Source: Cantharellus purpuraceus
Taxonomy: Eukaryota; Basidiomycota; Agaricomycetes; Cantharellales; Hydnaceae
NCBI GenBank assembly: GCA_025174535.1
Contig: JALBUN010000023.1
Span: 2,232,001 to 2,296,000, forward strand
Direction: 5' to 3'
Length of the DNA stretch: 64,000 nt
A program made the position numbers and the translations under genes. Below are positions 35,475-48,859 of this stretch, one piece after another. The notes beneath the pieces are model-generated. The model did no database searches. It had not been told where the DNA came from and worked only from the letters and a program-made list of their open reading frames with translations. How positions within the stretch are numbered: the stretch's first letter is position 1; every line of letters starts with the position of its first letter.

Positions 35475-36692
35475 GGTGTAGGGTAGCAGTGGAGGTGGTG
35501 GCCGTTTTCCAGTTGGGAGCGGAGGATCTTTCCACTTTACAAGGAGAGCCCTTATAACGTCACTGCAAGTATCACGTGGTTACCTGTCCAGTGAGAGTAA
35601 TTACCTAATTGGAACAACATACAGGACACAGTCTGGTGACTTCGCAGCCGCAACTGAAGGAAAAAACATAAAATTCAGGTGAGCCTAATACGACATGCAC
35701 TCGGGCGAAAGGGCATCAGTCAGCACCACGGCACCCTCTGTTCACCACGCCTCACAGAGCCATCAGTTTCGTCAAGGCATACTCACATCATTCTTATTTA
35801 CGACGCTCAAAGCTGTGACTGGAGCTCATGACTCACAGTTGCATCTGGAAAGCTACAGAGCGGTGACTTGTTGTGAACATCGAGACCAGAGCCTCCGGGT
35901 CAAAGTGATACCTTGGCTGGGTGAAAGTTGTAGCCAGAATGAGCTGCGCCTGCTATCAATGGAACACTGGTATCCATAGGCACTTTGACTCATGAAGAGT
36001 GTACCTGCTATGCAATGCCAACTCTCCAGCTTTCTTGTCTTATCAATGTAACATTTGATTTCAGGCTAATGTATCCAGGCACAAGTCAACTGCTTCTTGT
36101 ACATCCTGAACGTACTACACATATCTATCATGTCCAAGCTATCATGAACAGGGACTTGGATGTACGTGCTTTAATCAGCCGGATTAGAAAATGAACCTCT
36201 AGCAAGTCTGACTTTGGACTGCTATTCCTAGACTTATACGACATGCTCTTCCTTGCCAACCTCCACGCGCCCATGTTACAATGTCTTGAGTTTTGCGGAA
36301 GGGCATAGTGTGGGTGATCCGGATGTTGGCAAGATAGCACACACTGGTTTTTATTAATTAAAGGTCCAAACGCCTATCCCTACCTGGTAGTACATAGCAG
36401 GAAATGAAAGCTCGTCTCCAAATGTTCAGAGCATAACACGACTGGGGGGTATTGTTATCCATGGGATCCACAAGTGCTGTGCTTCACACGAGCACCATAA
36501 GAACTGCCTGCACGGCACAGGGTAAGTAAAGGGTAAGCTAAATGTCCACGATAGAGCACTACTGAACAAGAAAGGAAAGCCGAGACCGTAACTGTGGATA
36601 ACTACTCATCAATTCAATATCCGCTTGGACGACGAATCTCGGAGAGAAATCATTATCACACCATAGACGAGTTAAGCAAGCGTCGGACAATC
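35475..36692. other. Intergenic, promoter of copy 1
   Basis: 1.2 kb between the tandem glycoprotein genes. A plus frame at 35695-35979 is open but has no recognisable feature. I saw no third glycoprotein copy and no transposon remnant. Confidence 0.5.
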
Positions 36693-38101
36693 TCACGCAA
36701 AGAGCGCCACTCCAATCGCCGCACTGAGGAGGCACAAAGTAGCACTCGCCACATGTTTTTGTGCACCACTGGATTGGGTGCTGGAAGCAGACGCGCCACT
36801 ATTCGTTGCCGATCTGCTCGCGGAGCCAGACGAGGCTGTGGCACTAGCAGCGGAGGTGGTGTTGGGCTGGTTCGGATTCGGAGCAACACTGGCTGCGGCC
36901 GCATACAGGTCAGCAGAAGCAAACGTTTGGCAATCGGATGAGGCGGGAACCCGCGCGGTATAGGGTAGCGTTTGAATGGCGCCAAGGGACTCGGGGGGTT
37001 GAACGTACGTCGACACTGTTAATGGTTCGGCAACACATCTCAGATACTTAGGCCATTATATCATACCTTTTCCATCGGAGCCTGTGTAGACTCCAGGGAA
37101 GTCCTGGTTGTCTCCTTTACACTTCTCGAACACTCCGTCCTGGTACGCAGCTGGTGCATTGTATTGACATCCAATTCGATCTGATTCAAGTTGGGGATCA
37201 GTGTCGCCGTCGAACTATATCTATTATTACCCCACCATAGATGTGCTGGCAGAAATCCGCTGGGTGCGCACCAGTAGGGTCACAGACCTTGATACAGAAA
37301 ATCTCACCGCCGAGGAAACTGCAAAAAATGTCGGCAACAAGTCAATGAAATGCCAAGGAACTTACTTGTGCCACTCAATGACCTGTTGGAAGGTGTTGTT
37401 ATTTCCATTATTAGAAGGGAAGCCATTACTGAATATGAGAGACCCAAGGGGGTTTCCGCGACCGTCAGCACCGTGAGGATCCTCCTCTGAAGCGAAGGAA
37501 TTCATTTCTAAAATATACTAACACATTTGAGAGCGCTCACCGCCTCCTGTATCTCCCGCAGCAATATTAATCAAAGTCTGATTAATGTGACCCGTGACCT
37601 GGAGGTAATCGGGAGTTTGCATGAATTGTACACCAGTGAGGGCTCCCGAGGGGATGATGCGAGTGCCACGGCCAGGTTTGGTACACCACGCCACGAGCTC
37701 TCCTTCAGTGTCTGCAATAGTCGAGGCTGGTTTCGGGGGACCCCAAATACAGAAATCTGCTCAAACTGAGTCAGAATGGTGCCAACAAGGGGGATACATA
37801 TCCATACCATCGAGATGGTTCACAGTGGCAGTTTGGCACAAAGAATTGGGACCTTCTGTCGTTGAGTTGCAAAGGTTGTAACCGGTCTGGATGCCACGCG
37901 GTCCATTCGATGTGTCGACCATATATGGCTACATCCAGCATACAAGACATTGGTCGTGATAAAGAAGAGGCAACCCAACTCAATGAGAGCGGAATTACGT
38001 ACGAGAGCAGTGTATTGAAAGTGTTTAGATGCCAGAGGGATGTCTTGAGCGAGAACGGATGAGGTTGCCACAAGGGCCGCCAGAATTAAGGACGAGGACA
38101 T
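36693..38101 (-). CDS. Secreted 'macrofage activating glycoprotein'-type protein, copy 2
   Basis: Starts MSSSLILAALVATSSVLAQD, again a signal peptide. It has the same order of conserved blocks as copy 1: IPLASKHFQYTALP, GPRGIQTGYNLCNST, LVAWCTKPGRGTRIIPSGA, DPHGADGRGNPLGSL, then DRIGCQYNAPAAYQDGVFEK. The tail is SASATASSGSASRSATNSGA followed by a hydrophobic end LCLLSAAIGVALFA, consistent with a GPI signal. Intron positions correspond to copy 1. The tails and N-termini have diverged while the centre is near identical. Family function is unknown; cell-surface localisation is inferred. Confidence 0.8.
37411..37568. repeat. 158-bp tract identical to 34782-34939
   Basis: Partner of the tract in copy 1. 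It is bounded by single mismatches at 37410 (a against g) and 37569 (a against g). It lies about 2.6 kb away in direct orientation. Confidence 0.85.
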
Positions 38102-38353
38102 GTTGCTGATGTTAACTTCAAAGAGAGTGTTGCTATTCTGCAGGAGCTAGTTGGGAGCGAATAAGCTGTTTACAGCGAAAGAGCTCGGGCCTAGTCAGGG
38201 AAAGGGGGTGTGTGGGAAAACAGAAAATCACGGGCCCACTTTATATCATTAAGTTCAATCACCGCAAACGGTAGGCGACTACTCTTGGCGCCAGCCATCA
38301 AGTGACTGATGTGACCGTAGGCGCCGTGACATGAATTGTTACACATTACAAAT

Positions 38354-41300
38354 TTACACATCCAAATCCATGTCTCCTAGTATATGGTCATCCAAACCAC
38401 CATCGTCGTATTGTTCCTCCTCGTCAGGCCCACGCACTGGTCGATCAGCTGCTACCTCCATTTCTTTCTGACGTAGTTGCGCTTTCTCCACATCTTGCAG
38501 GGTCCATAGCGATATTCCTGTCTGATTTTCGTTTGGATTCTGTGAAATGGTGCGCATGAATAATTTCGATAATACGATCGCCATGTCGGTAGATAGATTC
38601 GAGGCCGTTTCTGAGATGTACTGGTTGATCCAGCGTGGTAACTTCGCACGCTTGTCGGCTCTTGCAAAGCGCTGTGCAGGGCATGAATATTGGCATAGCG
38701 CTAGGATTTTCGTAATCACCTTGTCCGCAAAAACCATGAGTCCCCAGTCCGTCTTCCCGCGAAGTACACGTCCTACGCATTGTGCGGCGTTGCGCATAGC
38801 ATCAAAACCGAGAAATTCTGACTCCCGTATTCGGTAGGCGTCGCGCAGATATTCCAACCGTGCCTAAAACAACATCGCTCTTAGATACTGAATTGCTGAG
38901 TAAAGGAAACGTTACTTTTAAAATCCGACTCTCGGTATACTGATAAGGTACTCTACACTGCAAGTCAGGGAACGACATGTCGCCCGGAATAATTCACATA
39001 CCCGAACATGATTACGGCTCTCCCGTAATTGTGATCAAAATCAATGCCTTCTGACACCTTTCCTCGGGCTACAGACAACAGCACCGCGCCTCTACCATTG
39101 TCGCATGCCTTATAAACGTGAGTGAAAGAAAAAGAAGCACACGAATCTCACTCACCCGTCGGTAATTTTCCAGCGCAATACTGGTCTCGTTGGCATCAGG
39201 AGTTTCGACAAATATGAGTTTGTTGTTCCAAACTTCGTTCAAGATCCCCTGAAACCATCAAAGCTCGATCACCTATTTGCAAAGCTTTGGGATATTTCGG
39301 ACTTGCCATGTCATTCCATGCTGCAACAATGGATTCCATATAGAGATAGCTGGGGAAGAATGCCACGATACCATCGGGTACAATCTTGCTGTATTCAATC
39401 AGAATACTACCAAAATTACGAACCACTGCAGGGTCATTGCGAACTTCAAATCGGGAACTGATGGCTACTTGATCACTTCCTCGCGTAATAACCTGTGCAA
39501 GTCTTTAACATCCTCATTAACATGCGGAAAACAATGCTTACCAGTGGTAAAAAACAATTGCGTGTCAGCGTCATTGGGTATGTCTCTTGAACAACAGGTG
39601 TGAATTGTAGCATCTTGGGATACATGTCTAAGGGGGAAATTGTCCCTGAAGTGATGACAACGCTGCTAAAACGCTCAAAGACTGGCTTGATGGCTAGAGA
39701 TGGGTCCAGACATCTAGTGCTGACTTAAGAATATAACCCCAAATAAGAGTATGCCATACATACGTGAAATGGAATATAGGATTTGGTACTGTTGCATTCT
39801 CGGTCTCGAACGGTTCCAATATTAACAAGAAACCTAAAGGCGAGGCGGGTAGATGGTGTACAGTCAGGGTGAATGTGGGCATACCTTTTTCGTATGTTGC
39901 GACAAGCGTGGCAAAGCTGGCGACTTTCTGCAATGAGTAGTATTCATCGAGCCCAGTGAGTTCCAATGTCCGGACAAGAGACTGTAGTCGTTCCGCACAA
40001 AACCTTAGTTCGGTACAATTAGTAGATTAATTCAAACCGTCAAGAATGTCACACACCGTAAAGGTCGTCGCTCAATAAAAGTTATATCTTTCAGATGCTG
40101 AAGGAAGGAAAGCGGTGTCTCGGCGACAACATGTAGAACACGCATGCGAGTCTGTACAAATTAACGCCTAAGCGACGCAACAACGTGAAACAGGTGTCCA
40201 CTCGCCTTTAAATATTCCACAAATCTTTTCAAAAATGCAACAAAGTGCTCTGCTTTCCGAATGTTTCCCGGTACGGCTTCCTTTAGTAAGTCATCAGGCA
40301 ACACTGCGTGCAAGGGTTGATTTACAAAAAAAAAAAAAGCCAGGAACAGACGGCGTCACGCACCTGGATTGGACATAAATGTTTCCTCTTCGCGAGCCTC
40401 ATCTGCCTCTTGGAGGCCTTCCACCAATTTTGCGTACTCGTCTTGTAATTTTGATGCGTCTGTTTGCTTGATTCTAATGTCCAAGCATAGTGAGTTATCA
40501 GCCACGGGAACCAGTCAAATCAACCAAATGCCTACTCTTCTATTTTGTCACCGAGTTTGCCCACACTTCTCGCAGCGGAGTCTAACATAGGCCGAGTAAG
40601 ATCAATACTAAGTGATTCAATGCAAACGTTATCTACATATCGTTCATTAGCGTCACCGGGTGGCACAGAAAGCGAATCGCACCGATATTGTGAGCTTCGT
40701 CAAATACGACAATAGCATCTTTTGACATCTCTTTGGAAACTTGTTCTGCAACTTTAGGGTCCAGTAGATAATGAAACGAATATATCACTATGTCCACAAA
40801 TGGCATCTGCACATTAGGTTCATTTAAGGGAAAACTGAAATTGGTAATAACCAACCATTCGGCGAATAGCGAAATAAGGGCAAAGTGTGTTTTCTCGCCC
40901 ATATTGCTGGACATCAGCAAGAGTCCAAATCCCGGGTGGAATGAGGTTTCCCGGTTCGAGTGCCTCCAGTCCCTTGTGATGCATGCCATCAATCAACACT
41001 ATTACGATAGTTCGTAATTACTTACTTCATGCCATTGGCAAAGAGGTACGGAGCCAGGGTTTTTGCGTCCTTTCTCGCACGCAGCAGCAGAAGTTAGATC
41101 ACGACATCGAGCATCCACCACCCTACCCTTCTTCTCCTTTGACACCTTACATACGCAGATATCGTTGGTTTAAAACCTTCGGGGCGGAAGTGTTCATATC
41201 ACTTGCCTCCGGGTGCAAGCAGAGATTCTTGCGGCTAGTTAGGCCGAGGCCCATAAAGGACTGCTCCCTTTGTTTTTGCTCAGGGGTCTCAGCACAGGCT

Positions 41301-41779
41301 ATCCGGTACTCCATGAGCCGTTTCAATTCTGCCAGTGCTTTTTCAATTTCTGGGACAGTCCGCGAGCAATATATTAGTTTTCGTTTGGTGGGGTGGAACT
41401 ATAAGATATTCAAAAAATCTATGCAACCGAATAAGTTACGGTGGTGCTGACCTGTTGGTAGGACACAATTAACGATAACAGTGAAACCGTCTTTCCAGTT
41501 CCACTGGGCATTTCCAATACGCAATGGCCCTGAGGATGCGTAAGTATAAACAATGAAATGCATGCAAGGACGTACAGTTGCATCTAATGTGCGTTTCAAG
41601 TCGCACATGTAAGAATACTGTTCTGTGTGCCATGTCAGTGGCCAGAACCCTCGCCCTTAGGAACGACAAACCAGGGTAGATGCGGTCATAAGGGAAAATA
41701 ATCTATTAGATGTGCTTTTAGCAAACACTGGAGATCAAATTCTGAAACGCACTGGTAGATCGTCAATAGTAAACTTCAT
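38354..41779 (-). CDS. RAD3: XPD/Rad3 DNA helicase of TFIIH
   Basis: Starts [10 protein letters not shown] at 41779. Motifs in order are [20 protein letters not shown] (Walker A), [20 protein letters not shown] and NLCLHPEV with later cysteines in DARCRDLTS and [19 protein letters not shown]. These cysteines are ligands of the 4Fe-4S cluster. [12 protein letters not shown] carries the DEAH box. The C-terminal half has [20 protein letters not shown], then [20 protein letters not shown] (motif VI) and [19 protein letters not shown]. The protein ends with an acidic tail [23 protein letters not shown] is the 5'-3' helicase of TFIIH, required for nucleotide excision repair and for TFIIH architecture in transcription. 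All motifs seem intact, with many short introns. Confidence 0.95.
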
Positions 41780-41895
41780 GGTTCAGCTTGAAGTGTGGCG
41801 TACGGGTGATTAGTGATTACGTGAGACCGCAAGTCAGCAGTTATCACATGTGAGGGACATCGTAGTTGCATTACCTATCTCAATCGACAACTACA
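41780..41895. promoter_or_regulatory. 116-bp divergent promoter, RAD3/NMO
   Basis: Start codons at 41779 (minus) and 41896 (plus) are separated by 116 bp. Both transcripts must initiate within it or inside the neighbouring first exons. Confidence 0.6.
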
Positions 41896-43319
<1,424 letters not shown>

Positions 43320-43847
43320 TAGTGTTGAGAAATGGATGAAGAAGCTGGCTGCATGATATCTAGTCAAAGTCGTCCATAAACTAAGCTGGATGATTTGTCA
43401 ATCCATAAACGTCGGCGAGACGTGGAGCGCAGATGTGCAAACTCAGGGCATGGATCTAACGAAAACCTGGCCCTCAAAGTCAGATGCAGAAGCAGTTGCG
43501 CGCCGTTAGCTGAAGCTCCATGGCCAACAGTAGACATTAATCGTTACACGCGTTGCTGCCTGGCTTGTGTGAAAGCCACGCAGAGGTCGTTCAACATCAC
43601 CGGACGACCATCGTGGTCAGAGATGAGTGCCACGGCAGCACAAGACCGCTCATGGGCGGCTTGACAAGGCTGAGGGCTTGAGGTCCAGACTTGTCACGTA
43701 GGAGCAACAAAGGTCCTCAGAAGACGATCGGGAAGGTCATATGATGGATGGGCGGCATCGTGAGAGGCGGCCTGAAGGAAGCTGCTTACATATGATCAAG
43801 TATTGGCGAACATCACGTTTCGCTTGAGACGCTTGGACCGTGCCACC
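43320..43847. other. Intergenic, promoter of zinc-cluster factor
   Basis: About 530 bp. A plus frame at 43395-43664 is open, without motifs or a convincing start. It probably holds the 3' leader of the NMO gene and the promoter of the transcription factor. Confidence 0.5.
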
Positions 43848-46800
43848 ATGTCGGATCCCTACTATCTTGCCCAGCAGCAGCAGCAGCAGCAGAACACAGC
43901 ACGGTATCAATCTGGTCAAAGCTCGCATGCAATGCATTCGACCGCTGGCCATATTCCGATCGATCCAGCGCTTTCAGGGCTATACACTTCGTACTATCCA
44001 CCGTACGATACCCAGCAGAACACACCACAGCAGGGCCATCCACATCAGCATTCTTCTCAGCCTCCTCCAGCTATGCACTCTTCGCCCTCTGATGACTCCG
44101 AGTCCATAGCAAGTCCAGCAGCCGAGTCATCCAACGCCAACGGTAAGAGACCAGCTACCACGGGCGGTCAAAACAGGAAAAAGCAGAAGAAAGAGGATGA
44201 TGGTATCAGCCAAAGTCCTGGTGTCGAGAAGGAGGGTACAGGCAAGGCCAAACCCACCAGGGGCTCCAGGTTTGAGCGGTAATCTCTCCTTCGTACTCTC
44301 ATTCATATATCTTGTGCAGAGCATGCACGGTTTGCCGTCGCTTGAAAATGAAGTGCGTGGGTGCAGAGCAGGGGCCTCCTTGCAAACGTTGTCAAGCGGG
44401 CAACAATGAATGTATTTTCGAAGAGTCAAATAGAGGGAAGAGGTCGTCCAAGTCAGTTCAATTTGTTAGCTATACTGCAAGATCGTCATCTGAATCTTGT
44501 TCACAGAAAGCATGAGTTGCTGACCCGTTCACTTCGCAAAATGGAACGCACTCTGGATACTGTGTTACGGTCTATTAGCAATCCAGGAATGAGTGCCTTC
44601 GCTTCTGGAATGGTCTCACGCTCTCCGTCTCCTTCGGCACAAAGTCAAACGGCAAACACTCAAGCTCTTCTAAATTCTCCCTCCCCGCCTCCACATGCAG
44701 GCCCCTCATCTAGCAATTACCTTACGGGATCACCAAAGTTACATTCCCTACCTGATAACGCATTGAACCCCTTGGGTCTGCTAGCGGAAGCAAGCTTATC
44801 GAATAGAAGGGCACAGATAGCAAGCAACTCCCAAAATTCAGCACGCATGCTAGCAAACGGTCTGCAACCCGGGGATTCCAAAAACGTTGGAGTGGCTAGC
44901 GATGTCTACTTCAAGCCTGGTAGGCAACTCTAACAAGATCTGAATGATTTAAGTAACATCTCCTCTAGGACCTATGACCATTTTGCCCTTACGGAGATTG
45001 TACATTGAGCGACAGGTCCAACCAGAGATGTTGACTTTCGTAGCGACCGAGGAGGTTGTGGATTTGTTCAATATGTGAGCTAATTTGACCACGAGACTTA
45101 CCCGATGGTGAGGCTTATGCTATGTCACAGATACTTTGACCACATGAATGTTCGCGTTATATATTATATTTTAATTCTATTTGAATCTGAGGGAACGTCT
45201 TCCAGGCGCACTGTAGTCTCCTAGAAAGAGACTTTCACACACCATCCCTTGTCTGTTCGCGTTCTCCTTTTCTCCTGACCGCCAGTGAGTTGCAGAGCGT
45301 TCATGCTTGATTAATATACTTATCTTGCATCTAGTTTGCGCCATTGCTTCCAAGTTTTACTCCCAAAAACCGGACCTACATCCTCGCTTGAACAACCTGG
45401 CCAAATCACTCGCATTCAGCGTCCCAGAACGCGGCTATAAATCAGTGGAGGTTTGTCGTGTCTATTCGTCTCGCACTGCAAACCATTCACTGCGGTATCA
45501 TAGATCGTCCAGGCGTATCTTCTTCTTAGTTTATGGGGGTGCGGACCCGTCGAACGATATGAGCAAGACAAGACATGGATGTTGCTTGGAATGGGTATCC
45601 GGTAGGGTTATATGTCTGCTTCTGACCTGAAGTATTCATCCCGTTTTTCAGTATGGGAACGGATTTAAACTTACACCGAAAGACTGCCACCATTTCACAG
45701 TACACTGACGAAGATCGTGCCCGAGCCAAAGAAATTCTTAATCGGGAGAGGACGTGGCTGTATGTACTGGCACACTCACTAGGTTGCTTCGATCTCACCC
45801 ACCACCTTAAAGCTTGTGCTATGCTCTAGATCGGGGTTTTAGCGCACAGATGGGAAAGCCTCATTCGATAAAAGAAGAGTAAGTAGACATTCAGACATCC
45901 TTTGATCATTTCTTAAACCGGCAATTATACTTCTAGTTTCATCATCCGTAATGCAAATAACTGGTGGCGCACTCCCTCTTGCATACCCAGCGACGCTTCT
46001 TTATGCGCCTATGTGGTAAGCCACTGCGCCACAAAGCTGATGCTGACTAATTTCATGCCTCCCCCGGCAATCGCTTCCAGGATCTTCAACGCATTCTGTC
46101 TCGCAGCCTTGATTTCTTGTATTCTGGCACCTCAACAGCATCTGGTCTACAGACTGATTGTGATTATTTGCTGGTCACAAAGACCATCGAGACTCAGATC
46201 ATGACATGGAGTCAAGAATGGGCTGCTCGTCGAGCCAAGGAATTGGGCGAGTGGTTATCCATTCTTTCACAAGATACGCTCATTTATTCCGAGATTGTAG
46301 CTTCACGACCAAACGACAATCACTATAAGACTATGGGCGCGTTCTTTCTCAACTATGCATTATTAGTTGTGAATTCGTTCGGGCTTCAAAATGCCTTGGA
46401 GAGGTCTCAAGTGGACATTGGACATTTCTTCGCACGATGTCATGCCGCAGCGACGGCATGTGCCACCGTCGTTCGTGATGAGATGGGGCCCTCTGGGACT
46501 TTGCGGTATTGCTCAGACTCTATTTTTGTTCAGTGTTCATATGCAATTCTGAGCTTGCTGAAGGTACCGTTTTCTTGTCCGCTCTTGTGTAATGTCACGC
46601 TAAACCCCACATATCTAGTTCATTCGTCCCGAATTTCAGGCGTTCTTAGAAAATGAACAGAAGACCATTTCTCTCATTAAGGATGTCGCCGATTTATTAG
46701 AACAAGTGGCTGTCAGCCCCTTGCATACACCCGCCCTCTATTCAACTCTACTTCGCGCTCTAATATCGGCGAAAATTGATGGGACTACTCCGAGTCCCAA

Positions 46801-47302
46801 CTCCCCGCGTATGAACTATGGTTCGAATGGGACAGCCCAGGGTCAGGTGTTAGCCAGCGTTGCGCAGGAACCAAGAAATGATGGAACAGTCAAACAATTT
46901 ATGCTTGGTGCTATCACGGATCCTACTATGAATTCCATTGATTTCCAGTCGACTGGAGAGATGGGGCCCGTAGAGGATATGTCCACTTTTCCACCAAGGA
47001 TGGCACCAAGTGCGACGGAGGATAACCTAGAGTTAATGTCTATGGAAAGCATCTTGAGCAGCGATTTCTGGGACAGTGTCCTTGTACCTGGTATGTCACT
47101 AAATCGTTAGTAAGGTGGCTGTAATTCACTCATGTGGTCTTCAGGATATTCCAATTCACTGGAAGGTTTGAGCGGAGGATTTGTCTACGGCGCTGGTGGA
47201 AACTCAGTATACATTGCGTCACGATTGGGTACACCCATCGCCTCAGCGGCTAACTCACCTTTGATGAGTGTTCGACCCGAATTGACGAATTCTTTAACAT
47301 AA
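43848..47302 (+). CDS. Zn2Cys6 transcription factor, PriB/Leu3-like
   Basis: The start codon lies in a strong context (gccaccatg) and opens MSDPYYLAQQQQQQQNTARY with seven CAG codons (43872-43892). A basic region (NRKKQKKEDD) precedes the zinc cluster, which after splicing reads ACTVCRRLKMKCVGAEQGPP then CKRCQAGNNECIFEE. KHELLTRSLRKMERTLDTVL is the dimerising coil. The regulatory region includes PMTILPLRRLYIERQVQPEM, then CAIASKFYSQKPDLHPRLN and LLLSLWGCGPVERYEQDKTW, followed by GIRMGTDLNLHRKTATISQY. It ends PELTNSLT. The layout resembles Leu3/War1-type regulators and the Lentinula PriB factor linked to fruiting; orthology is not proven. At least seven introns are present, and each join checked keeps frame. 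Confidence 0.85.
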
Positions 47303-48859
47303 ATCGTAGGATGGAAAGCTCACGGGTCCAATGTTATCTGATGTAGCCTGTCTAGACGTCTATGCTGTCGTTGTTTGGTTTTCTGTATTATAGTATGTGT
47401 ATTCCTCTAGGAAAAAAGGCTTACTTATGCACAGCTGCGGAGCGCCCTGAAGCTCGATGGATCTCATCCCACGTTGCATTGCAATGTTGGAACATTAGCG
47501 CGTGTACTTAGGTACAGTTGATGGTCCCAAGCGATACCGTCGCGTACACTAGTGTAACACGGAATTTTGTACCTAACCCTTCGAACAACTGCTACAAGTT
47601 TGACATAATAATATTGAACTAGAAGTTTCTCTTGCAGACGACCCCGGTCTGTCGGCACGGTCGCAGCTCAACTATATCAATGACGCCTTGAGTAGCAGCA
47701 ATCGCCAAGGGACCTACCTACCTATGGAAAGGATGGAGCGCTCATCCCGGATGATCTTCTGGCACAACAGACACGGAAGATCAAGGTAATCATCAGAACA
47801 TAACACAGGAGAGCACAGATCAGCGTTGAGCGCGAGCGAATTCATCCTGTATTTGACCAAGTCAGGGATGCACATGAGAGATGAAAGGGGGTTGGCACGA
47901 CGGTCCAGCGTTCTCGAGAACTGGAATACTGACCGGAGAGCAGTCACACGAGCCGCGGGCGCGGGCGCCCGCTGGTCGTACATGGAATATCTGACCATGC
48001 AGTCACTTGAGCTCTTCGACGTTATCGTAGTCGTGAAAGTTCTTTGCATGATGCCGAGCATACAGGCTTTAGTGATTATATCCGCCAGTGTCGCCAGCGT
48101 TGCAGACATATGCTGTATATATCGCCAGTAGAATGCCGTTAAGGTGACACCAAATTCTTGGGACGTCACATTGTTAAGGTGTTTTAATACGAGTTTAAAA
48201 GTTGCAGATGATAACATTAGTATGCTATACGTGTATGTTTGCTTTCAAATTTTATGCACACACCTGGCATGCTCGTTATTATGAACTGTGACATCCTCCC
48301 CAATAAAACTCTCATGGTCTCTCAGGTCATGCGTTTAATCCGAACTGCATGTGCGGTCCATGAAGCCCTGAGAGTAATGTGCTTGTCAAAACCGGTTAGG
48401 TAAATGTCACTGATAGTACTCACAACGAATGCATATCGAGATACAGACGGACGTTATTGGACACCATATATTATGGTCAATGCCCTCCAAGCTTGCAGCT
48501 GACAGTGGCCGGACTCTGGAGGCTATTAGAGAAGGCGGTCAAAACAAGGTGTCTCATTGCTTCAATGTGGACCGCCTGTTGGCTGGGGAAAAGACATGAA
48601 TTGACTAGGGACGAGAAAGTAATATATGTTCGTTGCAGGAGATCCGTTAGGTAAGGCATTCTTTCGATCACAAGGCGCGTACACGTCCAGTAACACCCAT
48701 AAACAGTTTGGTTCCGCGCCTCTCGTCCTTTACAGCATCACTTCCAGTACAACACCGTATCGTGTGCGGATTGCAGCTCCTATAGGGCTCGTACTCATAT
48801 ATCTTCATTGCATCAAATCTCCTCCAATAGTTCGTCGCTACAGTCAACGCGACGCGTCA
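47303..48859. other. Intergenic with one unsupported 167-codon frame
   Basis: About 1.55 kb. The minus strand carries an unspliced ATG-initiated frame from 48217 to 47714 (MLSSATFKLVLKHLNNVTSQ at its start). It has a CLLC pair near its end but no family I recognise. An overlapping plus frame (47826-48131) is equally unsupported. The rest is AT-rich. Confidence 0.35.

Noticed and set aside
36693..38101. Copy 2 of the glycoprotein as a pseudogene
   Set aside because: The signal peptide, conserved blocks, intron sites and GPI-like tail are all intact, with no stop or frameshift found.
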